Shown here: in pieces, positions 29,524-39,118 of the stretch
Layout: each line of letters begins with the position of its first letter
Numbering within the stretch: the stretch's first letter is position 1
NCBI GenBank assembly: GCA_945863035.1
Contig: CAMAZH010000003.1
Span: 1-64,000, forward strand
Direction of reading: 5' to 3'
Origin: Chitinophaga pinensis
GTDB taxonomy: Bacteria > Bacteroidota > Bacteroidia > Bacteroidales > GCA-2748055
DNA: 64,000 nt
Notes under the pieces: model-generated
Seen by the model: only the letters and a program-made list of their open reading frames with translations
What the model was told of the DNA's origin: nothing
Database searches by the model: none
Program-made: the position numbers and the translations under genes

Positions 29524-29934
29524 TCAATACATAAGGGTTGCTACAAGCCTTCTCCTTCCACCCCTATTCCGAAACTCACAAAGATAAATTCCCTGCCAGG
29601 TTCCCAAATTCAACCGGCCGTTGCTGATAGGCAGGGTCAGGGATGCACCAAAAATGGAGGATTTGATATGAGCAGGCATGTCGTCATCTCCTTCCAGAGT
29701 ATGAGTGTAAAGGGGATGATTCTCAGGAATCATAGTGTCAATAAAGGAACCCAGGTCCCTTCGCACATCAGGATCTGCGTTTTCATTCAGACTTAGGGCG
29801 GCTGAGGTGTGCTGAATAAACAGGTTAAGCAACCCGCTTTCGGGTAGCAATCCCAGTTCACGGATAACAAGATCCGTGACAAGGTGAAATCCCCTGGGAA
29901 AAGAAGGAAGCAGTATTTCTTTCTGTTGGACCAT
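29524..29934 (-). CDS. YjbQ/UPF0047 family protein
   Basis: LLNLFIQHTSAALSLNENADPDVRRDLGSFID, LPISNGRLNLGTWQGIYLCEFRNRGGRRRLVAT. Confidence 0.92.
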   Translation of the reverse strand: MVQQKEILLPSFPRGFHLVTDLVIRELGLLPESGLLNLFIQHTSAALSLNENADPDVRRDLGSFIDTMIPENHPLYTHTLEGDDDMPAHIKSSIFGASLTLPISNGRLNLGTWQGIYLCEFRNRGGRRRLVATLMY

Positions 29935-30044
29935 AATGCATTTATAACGATTCTAAAACATTCACAATTTAGTAAATCCGTAACAATTAACCGTAATTGA
30001 TTTTTTTCGCTATTTTTGAAGACTTTTTGACACATGAAAACCGG

Positions 30045-30668
30045 ATGAATATAAAAACCCTTGCTTTTCTGCTTTTTGGAATACTTACCTATATCTCTGG
30101 TTACTCGCAGGAGGTAAAGCTTATACAATTCTCCGGTGTGGTCAGGAGTCTTAAAAACGAGAATATTCCCAATGTTCATATAATCAACATTCATCAAAAG
30201 ACCGGCTCCACAAGCAATGAGAAGGGGATGTTTTCCTTTATTGTCAGTCCTACCGACTCTATTCTCTTCCGGGCAGTCGGCTTCAAAAACACCCTTGTGG
30301 TTATCCCCGACACCCTCAACCAGACGCACTATCCAAGAGATGTTTACATGTTGGGAGACACCATTCATTTTGCCGAGCTGAAAATTTTCCCCTGGAAAAC
30401 CTATGATGAATTCAAGGTGGCTTTTCTGCGATTGGAACTTAAGGATGATGATCAAACACGAGCTACCAAGAATATTGCAATCATTAAGGCTCAGCTGAAT
30501 ATGGACTTTGAGCCGAACGCTGACCTCTCCTATCGTTATGCCATGCAACAGCATTACGATAAGATGTACTATGCCGGACAATACCCCAGCATACCGATAT
30601 TTAACCCGCTCAACTGGGCCAAATTTTTCAGTGCTGTAAAAAATGGTGATTTTAAGAAAGATGATTAG
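30045..30668 (+). CDS. Exported carboxypeptidase-regulatory-like protein, unknown C-terminal domain
   Basis: Signal peptide FGILTYISGYSQ; FSGVVRSLKNENIPNVHIINIHQKTGSTSNEKGMFSFIVSPTDSILFRAVGFK; ATG at 30045. Confidence 0.75.
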   Translation: MNIKTLAFLLFGILTYISGYSQEVKLIQFSGVVRSLKNENIPNVHIINIHQKTGSTSNEKGMFSFIVSPTDSILFRAVGFKNTLVVIPDTLNQTHYPRDVYMLGDTIHFAELKIFPWKTYDEFKVAFLRLELKDDDQTRATKNIAIIKAQLNMDFEPNADLSYRYAMQQHYDKMYYAGQYPSIPIFNPLNWAKFFSAVKNGDFKKDD

Positions 30669-30858
30669 AACTTTTTCTCCGAAGTTCTCTCAGAAAGTGA
30701 GCTTTTGATACCTCTTCTTTGTACTGACTTCAAAATTAAAGATCTTTTAAAGATGTTCAATCAGAGGAAGTATTCGAGAAGTGCTTGAATGTAATATCGA
30801 AATACTTTTCTTACACAATTTTTTAGGAGTTTGTTAGTTTTACTGTTTTTAGACTTAA

Positions 30859-33324
30859 ATGATGAATACCAGCCTTAAGCTAATAGTATCCACAATACTT
30901 CTTATAAAAATCTCCCTTTCCGTTTCGGCTCAGGTTACAATTTATGGCACCATAAAAGATGCCGAAGGTCAGGCTATTTTCCTTGCAAATGTTGCAGCTA
31001 AGGGCTACAAGGCTGGAACCATGAGTGATTCAGAGGGGAATTATGAGCTTCAAATCAGTGAGAAAGGGCCGATCATTATTGTTGTTTCCTGCATCGGGTT
31101 CCTGAATCAGGAAATTGCAATGGAGAACCTTGCAGGCCTAAGAAAAGAATTAAATTTCGTGTTGGAGGAAAACATTGCTGAACTCGATGAGGTTTCGGTG
31201 AGTGCCAGATACGAGCGGGCATCGGCATTCAGCCGTATCGATCTCAAAGACCTGCAACTGGTGCCAAACACAACCGGCGGTATCGAATCCCTGATAAAAA
31301 CACTTCCGGGCGTATCCTCAAATAACGAGCTCAGCTCACAGTATTCAGTGAGGGGAGGAAATTACGATGAGAACCTTATTTATGTAAACGACATCGAAAT
31401 TTATCGTCCTTTCCTCGTCCGCTCGGGTCAGCAGGAAGGTCTCAGTTTTATCAATTCCGATCTGATCTCGTCAATCCGCTTCTCGGCAGGTGGCTTCGAC
31501 TCCAGGTTTGGCGACAAGATGTCGTCTGTTTTGGATATCACCTATCGTAAACCCTATGAAACAGCAGGTTCGCTTTCGGCAAGTCTGCTGGGGGGCACAG
31601 TGCATCTGGAGGGGACCGACAAGAGCAAAAGATTCACCTATCTTGCAGGCATCCGATACAAGACCACTGCATACCTCCTGAACAGTCTGCAGACAAGCGG
31701 AAACTACTCCCCGAAGTTTTCCGATTTCCAGGGACTTTTCACCTACTCTCTATCCAAGAAGAGCGAGTTGAGTTTTTTGGGAAACATGGCTATTAACCAG
31801 TACAACTTTATCCCGAAGGAAAGCAATACCGAATTCGGCACCACAAACAAGCCCCTTAACCTGATCATCTATTACGAAGGTCAGGAAAAAGACCGTTTTG
31901 ACACCTATATGGGAGCGCTGTCGTACAAATACTCGCCTACCCCACGGGTATGGATGAAATTTATAACTTCCGGGTTCAATACTTTGGAGAGTGAGACTTT
32001 TGATATTTTGGGCGAATACCTCATCAATGAGTTGGATAACACCATAGGTTCCAAGACCTATGGAGACAGCATTTTGAACATAGGTATCGGGGGATTTCTG
32101 AACCATGCCCGGAATTACCTCAATGCTCATGTTTATTCGGCCAACTATATTGGGGAGTACAACGGAAGCTCTCACAAGCTCAAGTGGGGCGCGGGATATC
32201 AGTACAACAGGATATCCGACCAATTGAGCGAATGGGAAATGGTCGATTCAACCGGCTTTTCCGTCCCCTTCGATGAAGTGTCGCTCGAATTGAATTCCGT
32301 GGTTAAATCGGAAAACGAGCTTATTTCAGGAAAATACAGCGCCTACCTTCAGGATACATGGGCCTTCAAAGACCTTAACAATGAATATTATCTGACCACC
32401 GGAATGAGGGTAAGCTATCTGGATCTTAACGAGCAGGTATTGTTGAGCCCGAGGTTTAGCTTTTCTGTGAAACCCGGTTGGAAAAGGGACCTGATGTTCC
32501 ACATCTCTTCAGGTGTTTATTTCCAGCCTCCGTTTTACCGTGAAATGCGTGACCCCGAAGGAAACGTCAACAAGGACCTGAAAGCCCAGCGATCCTTCCA
32601 TATCGTTGCGGGAGGGGATTACATATTCACTGCATGGGAACGGCCATTTAAACTTACCGCAGAGCTGTATTACAAAGATCTGGCAAACCTGGTTCCTTAC
32701 AAGGTCGACAATGTAAGGATCAAATACGCAGGCGAAAACCTGGCCAAGGGATATGCAGCAGGCATCGACATGAAGATTAACGGTGAATTTGTAAGAAACG
32801 CGGAATCGTGGGTTAGCCTTTCAGTGATGCAAACCCGTGAGGATATTATTGGCGATTTCCACTACGCAAAAGACGATCCCACAAAAAAAATCGAACCCGG
32901 CTATTACCCCCGCCCCACCGATCAGCTTTTTAATTTCGGACTTTATTTTCAAGACTATCTCCCCAACAATCCCGATTACAAGGTCCACCTTAACTTCCTG
33001 TATGGAAGCCGCTTGCCTTACAGTTCTCCCAGCACCGACCGTTACGATGCCGTATTCAGGATACCCGCATACCGTAGGGTGGATATCGGCTTTTCGAAAA
33101 TCCTGAAAAAGGAAGACTCCATGCTGGCATCCGGAAACCCGCTGCGGTTTTTCAGCAACATATGGATAAGCGCGGAAATCTTCAATCTTCTAGACATAAA
33201 CAATACCATATCCTATCTCTGGGTCAGAACCATTTCGAACCAGGAAAATGTACCGGGTATCTACGCCGTGCCCAATTACCTGACTTCCAGGAGATTTAAC
33301 ATAAAACTTACCGCTCGCTTCTGA
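30859..33324 (+). CDS. TonB-dependent receptor with N-terminal carboxypeptidase-regulatory-like domain
   Basis: TIKDAEGQAIFLANVAAKG; plug domain GGIESLIKTLPGVSSNNELSSQYSVRGGNYDENLIYVNDIEIY; C-terminal RFNIKLTARF. Confidence 0.92.
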   Translation: MMNTSLKLIVSTILLIKISLSVSAQVTIYGTIKDAEGQAIFLANVAAKGYKAGTMSDSEGNYELQISEKGPIIIVVSCIGFLNQEIAMENLAGLRKELNFVLEENIAELDEVSVSARYERASAFSRIDLKDLQLVPNTTGGIESLIKTLPGVSSNNELSSQYSVRGGNYDENLIYVNDIEIYRPFLVRSGQQEGLSFINSDLISSIRFSAGGFDSRFGDKMSSVLDITYRKPYETAGSLSASLLGGTVHLEGTDKSKRFTYLAGIRYKTTAYLLNSLQTSGNYSPKFSDFQGLFTYSLSKKSELSFLGNMAINQYNFIPKESNTEFGTTNKPLNLIIYYEGQEKDRFDTYMGALSYKYSPTPRVWMKFITSGFNTLESETFDILGEYLINELDNTIGSKTYGDSILNIGIGGFLNHARNYLNAHVYSANYIGEYNGSSHKLKWGAGYQYNRISDQLSEWEMVDSTGFSVPFDEVSLELNSVVKSENELISGKYSAYLQDTWAFKDLNNEYYLTTGMRVSYLDLNEQVLLSPRFSFSVKPGWKRDLMFHISSGVYFQPPFYREMRDPEGNVNKDLKAQRSFHIVAGGDYIFTAWERPFKLTAELYYKDLANLVPYKVDNVRIKYAGENLAKGYAAGIDMKINGEFVRNAESWVSLSVMQTREDIIGDFHYAKDDPTKKIEPGYYPRPTDQLFNFGLYFQDYLPNNPDYKVHLNFLYGSRLPYSSPSTDRYDAVFRIPAYRRVDIGFSKILKKEDSMLASGNPLRFFSNIWISAEIFNLLDINNTISYLWVRTISNQENVPGIYAVPNYLTSRRFNIKLTARF

Positions 33325-33900
33325 TCATTCCGCTTTCCAACTTCCTTTAAACACAGTCTCCGACAGTTCCTTCCGCATACGGGGGGCGTTGTTGCGTTTC
33401 TGCAGATCCTCCGCCAAGGTTGACGAATCGCCGGGATAGCCCAAAGCAATCATTGCACCGGGTTCAAATCCCTCGGGAATCCGAAACACTTCTTTTGCGC
33501 GCTCAACATCATATCCTCCCATCGGATGGGTAGCCAAACCAAGTGAGGTCGCCTGTGCCAAAAGGTTGGCTGTTGACAAGCCAAGATCGTGAAAAGCAAA
33601 ACGATTGGCACGATTGTTTTTCAGGTCAAAAACCTGAGCAAAACTGAGTATCAATATGGGTGCAGAGCTTGCCCATACCTTGTTTGACTCTGCCAGAAGA
33701 TTCAATAATTTGGGATAATCCGCATCATTTTTTCTTGCATAGATATATCTCCAGGGCTGCGCGTTAAAGCTCGATGGGGCAAAGCGTGCAGCCTCAAATA
33801 GGAGCAAGAGATGCTCCTCTTCGACCGGGTTTTGGGAAAAGGAAAAGTGGCTTTTTCGATTTAAAATATTTGAATCAATAACTTTGGGAGTGCTTTTCAT
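33325..33900 (-). CDS. Nitroreductase family protein
   Basis: AARFAPSSFNAQPWRYIYA, DLGLSTANLLAQATSLGLATHPMGGYD, IALGYPGDSS. Confidence 0.92.
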   Translation of the reverse strand: MKSTPKVIDSNILNRKSHFSFSQNPVEEEHLLLLFEAARFAPSSFNAQPWRYIYARKNDADYPKLLNLLAESNKVWASSAPILILSFAQVFDLKNNRANRFAFHDLGLSTANLLAQATSLGLATHPMGGYDVERAKEVFRIPEGFEPGAMIALGYPGDSSTLAEDLQKRNNAPRMRKELSETVFKGSWKAE

Positions 33901-34056
33901 GTACTTTTTTATTGTTGTCCGGCAAAACTTTTAATAATCTTTTAACTTCTGAGATTTTATAGCCATTTTCCAAAATTTCGTCGGCCTCAGGTAAACATGC
34001 TTTTAGTTTTTGTAACTAATTCAACAAATAATTGCGCGGCTTTGTTGCCAAATTAG

Positions 34057-34129
34057 GCTGCAGCGCAGCATAATATTTGTAGTTGTTCAAATACATGTAT
34101 GCTAATAAGCTGCAGAGCAGCGAAATATT
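34057..34129. repeat. Paired hairpin repeats GCTGCAGCGCAGC / GCTGCAGAGCAGC with 52-bp spacing
   Basis: 34057-34069 and 34109-34121, each followed by an AATATT-containing AT-rich tail. Confidence 0.75.
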
Positions 34130-34208
34130 AAATTCTAAAATAGTGCTAATCATTAAACGGACAACATTTTTTTTGAGTTTTCCATAAGCCTCGCTTTAAG
34201 GGCAAAAC

Positions 34209-34661
34209 TCAGTGAAGGGATTTTCTTTTAGTATAAAAGCTTTCAATTACCAACAGGAACGAAATGGCCAATCCGGTTTTCAATACAAAGGGAGAAAGTG
34301 AAATACTATCAACTATGCTAAACAAACCAGTAAAAGCGGCTATGAAAGAGTGAAAAATAATGCTTAAAGGTTCTATATATACAATTAATTTTTTAAGAGC
34401 TCCCGCGTCAGTTGAAAGGTACCAGCCAGCTGCTGCCAATATAGGTATCAGAAGCAGAAACCATAAATACTGCTGCCTTTTTGCTGTTGACTTTTCAACA
34501 GGAATATGCGCCAGAAGTATCGATTCCATAACCCTGTCAGTAAATTGACCTGTAGGCTCGTTATAACCTGTTTGCTTTAATACTTTACCTGTTATCTGGT
34601 CCAAACCGTTTTCATCCTGTACCATTTGTCTTATCTTTTTATTGCAAATCCAAAGCATCAA
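34209..34661 (-). CDS. Small membrane protein, putative anti-sigma-associated
   Basis: Downstream of ECF sigma gene on the same strand; two hydrophobic segments; alternative start 34625. Confidence 0.6.
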   Translation of the reverse strand: MMLWICNKKIRQMVQDENGLDQITGKVLKQTGYNEPTGQFTDRVMESILLAHIPVEKSTAKRQQYLWFLLLIPILAAAGWYLSTDAGALKKLIVYIEPLSIIFHSFIAAFTGLFSIVDSISLSPFVLKTGLAISFLLVIESFYTKRKSLH

Positions 34662-34703
34662 AAATTGTGAATTTCCCTAAGCTCATATCTCAGTACTCTG
34701 ATC

Positions 34704-35294
34704 TTAACTTCTACCCTTTTCACCTACCGTGACGGAGCCCGATGGATAAGGAAGTGCGTATTTAAGCCTCTCCCAGAGTCGTTTCCTGGCGCGGAAAAGC
34801 TTAATCTTCACATTCGATTCCGAGTAAGCTGTAATTTCTGCTATTTCCTTAATACTGCATTCCTGCAGATAAAAGAGGGTAATCACACCACGTTCATCAT
34901 CAGGGAGCTTATCAAGAGCCTTTTGGAGTATTGATTGTCTTTCCTGCTCGTCAAGTCTACTAAAAACACTCTCGGTTTCACTAAGCTCAAAGTAGCTGAA
35001 TCTGGGCTCATCGATAGAAACCATTTCAAGTTTCTTTTTCCGTAAATGCGATACACATTGGTTAAAAGCAATTCTATATACCCAGGTTGAGAACTTGCAT
35101 TTATTTCTGAAGCTGCCCAACGATAGGTAGGCGTTAACAAAGGCGTCATGCGCAATTTCCTCTGCGTCCTCAGGTACTTTAACCATTTTAAGGGCGAAGG
35201 TGTAAATCATGCGTTTATGCCTGTTTACCAAGGTAGTGTAGGCATTTGCATCACCTTGCAGCACCCTGTCTATATAATAGTTATCATCTTGCAT
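34704..35294 (-). CDS. RNA polymerase sigma-70 factor, ECF subfamily
   Basis: DAEEIAHDAFVNAYLSLGSFRNKCKFSTWVYRIAFN, YLQECSIKEIAEITAYSESNVKIKLFRARKRL. Confidence 0.93.
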   Translation of the reverse strand: MQDDNYYIDRVLQGDANAYTTLVNRHKRMIYTFALKMVKVPEDAEEIAHDAFVNAYLSLGSFRNKCKFSTWVYRIAFNQCVSHLRKKKLEMVSIDEPRFSYFELSETESVFSRLDEQERQSILQKALDKLPDDERGVITLFYLQECSIKEIAEITAYSESNVKIKLFRARKRLWERLKYALPYPSGSVTVGEKGRS

Positions 35295-35475
35295 CAGTGG
35301 ATATATAGACGCAGCTAACCGGAGTGAAGTTACAACTTATCGCGGAAAAGTTAAAACAAAGAGCAAAAAGATCTGGAAGTACAGTTTAATGCAACTTCCG
35401 AAATATTTTTGTAACCGTCAGGCGATGCAATGCGTCAAAGATTCAGAACAACAAGTAAAACTAAAAATTATAATT

Positions 35476-35820
35476 ATGGAACAAATTGCAAATGTTTTAA
35501 TGATGGCGATTGCCTTTGCTTTCTTTTATGGTGCGCTTCATTTATTGGTAAGACGAAAAGAGAGGCTAATGCTGATCGAGAAAGGGGTTAATCCTCCGGA
35601 TTCGAAATTGGAATTCCCTGCTTTCTCAGGCTCTCCCTCAATTTTCTCAGGACTTAAATTCGGGATGTTCTTTATTGGGATAGGAATTGGTATTTTGCTT
35701 GGCAGTATAGTTGCTGCAACTACAATTATTGATTCTGAGGTTGCCTATTTTTCTATGATTTTTCTTTTCGGGGGATTGGCATTGGTGATTCATCATTTTA
35801 TTGAGAAGAAACAATCCTGA
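35476..35820 (+). CDS. DUF6249-like small membrane protein
   Basis: LLVRRKERLMLIEKGVNPPD; two TM segments; ATG at 35476. Confidence 0.65.
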   Translation: MEQIANVLMMAIAFAFFYGALHLLVRRKERLMLIEKGVNPPDSKLEFPAFSGSPSIFSGLKFGMFFIGIGIGILLGSIVAATTIIDSEVAYFSMIFLFGGLALVIHHFIEKKQS

Positions 35821-35941
35821 TATTTTAATGCTGATTCAGAGGCTTTAAGGATCATGATAAATCAAGATTGGAACAACCAAAACCTAATCTTTGTGAATAT
35901 CTGATCCTTACTGCCTTAAAACGTTGTGGAATTTTCATTGT

Positions 35942-38212
35942 TTATCGGAATTCCAGTGTTACTCCCCCGAAATAATTCCTGGGTAAGGCCGGATAGTAAT
36001 AACGCGGAGCCGCCCCACCAAAAGAGGGTGCATTCACAAGAATCATTCCGGCATAATTTGCATCGGTAAGATTCTTCATGCCGCCGTAAACCTGAATCCG
36101 GTGTTGTTTTTCGCCAATCTGTCTGGAGAAACTCAGGCGCAGATCAATAGTTTGCCAACCTCCATATTCGCTTGTGTTCGAATCGTTCATAAACTGATTT
36201 CCGGAAAATCTGTGTGTCATCATAATTCCATATGCACTGAAGAGTTTCAAGCGAATCTCATTATAAAAGGTTGACGAAGGGATTCCCGGCAAGCTATTTC
36301 CCGAATAGCTGATATTGTCATCAATAAAATCAACAAAGCTGTTTTTCGAAACAGAAAAGGAGCTGGTAAGAATGAGTTCGTGTTTTTCTCTTATCGAGGG
36401 AGAAAAGACCTCCATGCTCATAAAAGATTCAAAACCAATATGTTTTGTTTTCCCTGCATTTATTCCTGAGAATATTTCTTCGGAAATACGCTGCGTTACC
36501 AGCAGGTTGGAAAGCGCAATGTAATAAGCAGTAAAATCGTAACTGAATCTTCCAAAAAGCGATTTCCCGCGAATTCCGGTGTCGAAATTCCATCCGGTCT
36601 CGGGTTTCAGACCCGTATTGATTTGTCCATCGGGAAGAAGGGTTTCCTCGAGGGAGGGAGCCGAAAAGCCGTGGCCGGCGCTGGCATGGAGGCTGGATTG
36701 GGAACCCAAACGGTAATTGATCCCCAACCGGGGCGACAACACCGGGTTGTACCTGTATTTCCCTCCCAGATCGACGCTGTCACCCGTGAAAAAATCTTTA
36801 AGCGAATAGTTGAGAACATTAAGGTTCAGCCCGAATTCCGCGGTAAAATTCTTTTCCGGTTTGAATCGCGTCAGGGCGAAAGTGTTCAGGTAAAAGCGTT
36901 TTTCGCGATTGTCTGCCAGCAGTGCTCCCTGCTCTCCCTGCAGGGTTTCAAATATTTTCCAGTTGAATCCTTCAAGAAAAGCTTCCGCACCAGCAACAAT
37001 CTCAAATTTGCCCCGGCTTATATGAATATGGTCCTGTACCCCTGCCGACGCCGAATTCTCATCAAGTATATTGAAGGGCCTTGACTCATACGGATCGGAA
37101 AAAGAGGTAAATACCGACAATTTGTTGGACAGCCCGGGTTTAAGCTGAGTGTCCGCAGAAATGCCTGCAAGAAGTTTCCTGTACTGCTCAAAACCCTTAA
37201 CGGCAAGCCAGTTGGGGGCTGCAAGCCTGGGGTCGGAACTGAAACTGCTCAGATTTACCGAGCTTGGTATCTGTGCTTCCACACCGGTGTACAGCAGGCT
37301 GAATTTCAATCCTGTGTTTCGAAGATTCCTGGTGGATGAAAAAAGCAGCGAGTTTCGGGTATACCTGCTGTTCTGACGAAATCCCTCACTACGGGAGTTC
37401 GAATAGAACAGAGATTGAGCTCCCTTTTCCGATTTGTGCCCCGCCCTTAGATACGACCTAAAAGCCCCGAAAGATCCGGCTTCGGAGCTGAACGCGAATG
37501 AAAAATCATCATCGCTTGGCTGGAGCGACCACATTCGAATGGCTCCCCCGAGACCCGAACCGTAAACAGCCGATGACGGGCCCTTCAGAACTTCAATCCG
37601 CCCGATAGCAGCAATATCGATTTCCTCAATGCTTGTGGCACCATCGCCCGTGGTGAGTGGGATATCGTTGAGATAGGCTCTGATGCGGTTTGACCCGTAT
37701 GGGCTTCTGGATCCGATACCACGGATAGTAAGTCGGTTGGTGTTGTACCCTCCCCCCGACATGTTTAATCCGGGAACCTGATTAATAGCATCGTTCAATA
37801 CAATGCTGTTATGAACCTGAAGGTTCTGAAGCGTAAGAGAGCTCACCGAACCGGTCGAATTTAAAAGACTCTCTGTAATCCCTGATACAGTAACTATAAT
37901 TTCCTGTATTGTTTGAATTTCAGGATCCATTTCGAGAACCAGAGACGAGGGTGATTTGGAAACCTCAAAAATTTTCGGGGCATATCCCACGAAAGAAATA
38001 CGCAGGTTTACCCGATCCTCGTTTTTCAAGGGTAAGCTGAAGTAGCCATCAGCATTGGTTGATGCACGCAAATCGTTATCCGAAAGAATTGTTGCACCCG
38101 GTAGTCCTGCCCCCGTCTGGGAATCAATAACCCTCCCGCTGAGTTGCGATAAAGCAGCAGAGGAACAGAGAATGCTTAAAGTGAAAGTCAGTATCAGGTT
38201 TCGCATCAACAC
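35942..38212 (-). CDS. TonB-dependent receptor
   Basis: GRVIDSQTGAGLPGATILSDNDLRASTNADGYFSL, plug NQVPGLNMSGGGYNTNRLTIRGIGSRSPYGSNRIRAYLNDIPLT, C-terminal YFGGVTLEFR. Confidence 0.93.
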   Translation of the reverse strand: MLMRNLILTFTLSILCSSAALSQLSGRVIDSQTGAGLPGATILSDNDLRASTNADGYFSLPLKNEDRVNLRISFVGYAPKIFEVSKSPSSLVLEMDPEIQTIQEIIVTVSGITESLLNSTGSVSSLTLQNLQVHNSIVLNDAINQVPGLNMSGGGYNTNRLTIRGIGSRSPYGSNRIRAYLNDIPLTTGDGATSIEEIDIAAIGRIEVLKGPSSAVYGSGLGGAIRMWSLQPSDDDFSFAFSSEAGSFGAFRSYLRAGHKSEKGAQSLFYSNSRSEGFRQNSRYTRNSLLFSSTRNLRNTGLKFSLLYTGVEAQIPSSVNLSSFSSDPRLAAPNWLAVKGFEQYRKLLAGISADTQLKPGLSNKLSVFTSFSDPYESRPFNILDENSASAGVQDHIHISRGKFEIVAGAEAFLEGFNWKIFETLQGEQGALLADNREKRFYLNTFALTRFKPEKNFTAEFGLNLNVLNYSLKDFFTGDSVDLGGKYRYNPVLSPRLGINYRLGSQSSLHASAGHGFSAPSLEETLLPDGQINTGLKPETGWNFDTGIRGKSLFGRFSYDFTAYYIALSNLLVTQRISEEIFSGINAGKTKHIGFESFMSMEVFSPSIREKHELILTSSFSVSKNSFVDFIDDNISYSGNSLPGIPSSTFYNEIRLKLFSAYGIMMTHRFSGNQFMNDSNTSEYGGWQTIDLRLSFSRQIGEKQHRIQVYGGMKNLTDANYAGMILVNAPSFGGAAPRYYYPALPRNYFGGVTLEFR

Positions 38213-38229
38213 ATAACAAATATTCTGCG

Positions 38230-39090
38230 TTATTGATGAAAGCTAACAGAAATAAATTTCAACACCTCTGGTAACGACTCTCTCCAATAGGTCCAGTTAT
38301 GAGCACCATCGCGAACCCGGTATTCATGGGCGATTTCTTTTTTCCGCATGGCAATATGAAGCATGGCGTTACCCTCATAGAGAAAATCATCGTCACCGCA
38401 GTCAATATACCAGCGTACCGGACTTTTTTGGTCTGCAGGCAAGTTCTCAACCAGATAAACGGCATCGTGGTTTTTAAAATAGCTGTCTATTTGCTCGGGG
38501 GAGAGCTTAAGATCAGCCAATTCTTTCGCCTGCCTGTCGCGGTTTTCGGTGTACCGCCTTACAGATGCGCTAAGGGGACAAGCAGAGGAGAACATTTCAG
38601 GGTGATGGAGTGCATAAATTGTTGTTCCCCCGCCTCCCATAGATAAACCTGCTATGGCCCGATATCGCTTCTCGGCACGGATTCGGTATGTTTTTTCAAT
38701 AAACGGAATGAATTCCTGAAAGAAGAAATCCTCGTAGCGGAAATCGCCTCCGATGGAATTAAAATAGCCTCTTTTTCCTGCATCTGCATCAGGCATAACA
38801 ATAATCATAGCTGTGGATGCTCCTTCCCGTATCGCTTTGTCGGCAATATATCCCACCTCGCCGAACTGCACCCAGCCAGATTGGTCGTCGCCTGAGCCAT
38901 GCAGCAGGTAAAGAACAGGGTAGCTCCGGTTTGATGTTTCGTAATCCGGGGGAAGATAAACCGAATACTTCCGCTCCATGTTAAGGATTTTGCTGGATAG
39001 GGAGAGGTTGTCTGAGACCTTGCCGGATTGGGAAAATAGAATAATAGGGAACGTCAAAAAAAACGCGGAAAACATCATTAGTTTTTTCAT
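38230..39090 (-). CDS. Secreted CE1-like/esterase D family esterase
   Basis: YSVYLPPDYETSNRSYPVLYLLHGSGDDQSGW, IAGLSMGGGGTTIYALHHPE, DGAHNWTYWRESL. Confidence 0.88.
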   Translation of the reverse strand: MKKLMMFSAFFLTFPIILFSQSGKVSDNLSLSSKILNMERKYSVYLPPDYETSNRSYPVLYLLHGSGDDQSGWVQFGEVGYIADKAIREGASTAMIIVMPDADAGKRGYFNSIGGDFRYEDFFFQEFIPFIEKTYRIRAEKRYRAIAGLSMGGGGTTIYALHHPEMFSSACPLSASVRRYTENRDRQAKELADLKLSPEQIDSYFKNHDAVYLVENLPADQKSPVRWYIDCGDDDFLYEGNAMLHIAMRKKEIAHEYRVRDGAHNWTYWRESLPEVLKFISVSFHQ

Positions 39091-39118
39091 TGCATTCTTA
39101 AGTTAATTAGTAGTTGAA

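Noticed and set aside
29941-29999. TTCACA/GTAACA/TTAACC series before 30045 as a third Pho box
   Set aside because: Spacing is 26 bp between best matches, not a multiple of 11, so it does not fit the other two arrays.
29793-30581. 262-aa minus-strand ORF
   Set aside because: Antisense to the 30045-30668 gene, which has a signal peptide and a recognisable domain and a paralog; the minus frame has no recognisable features.
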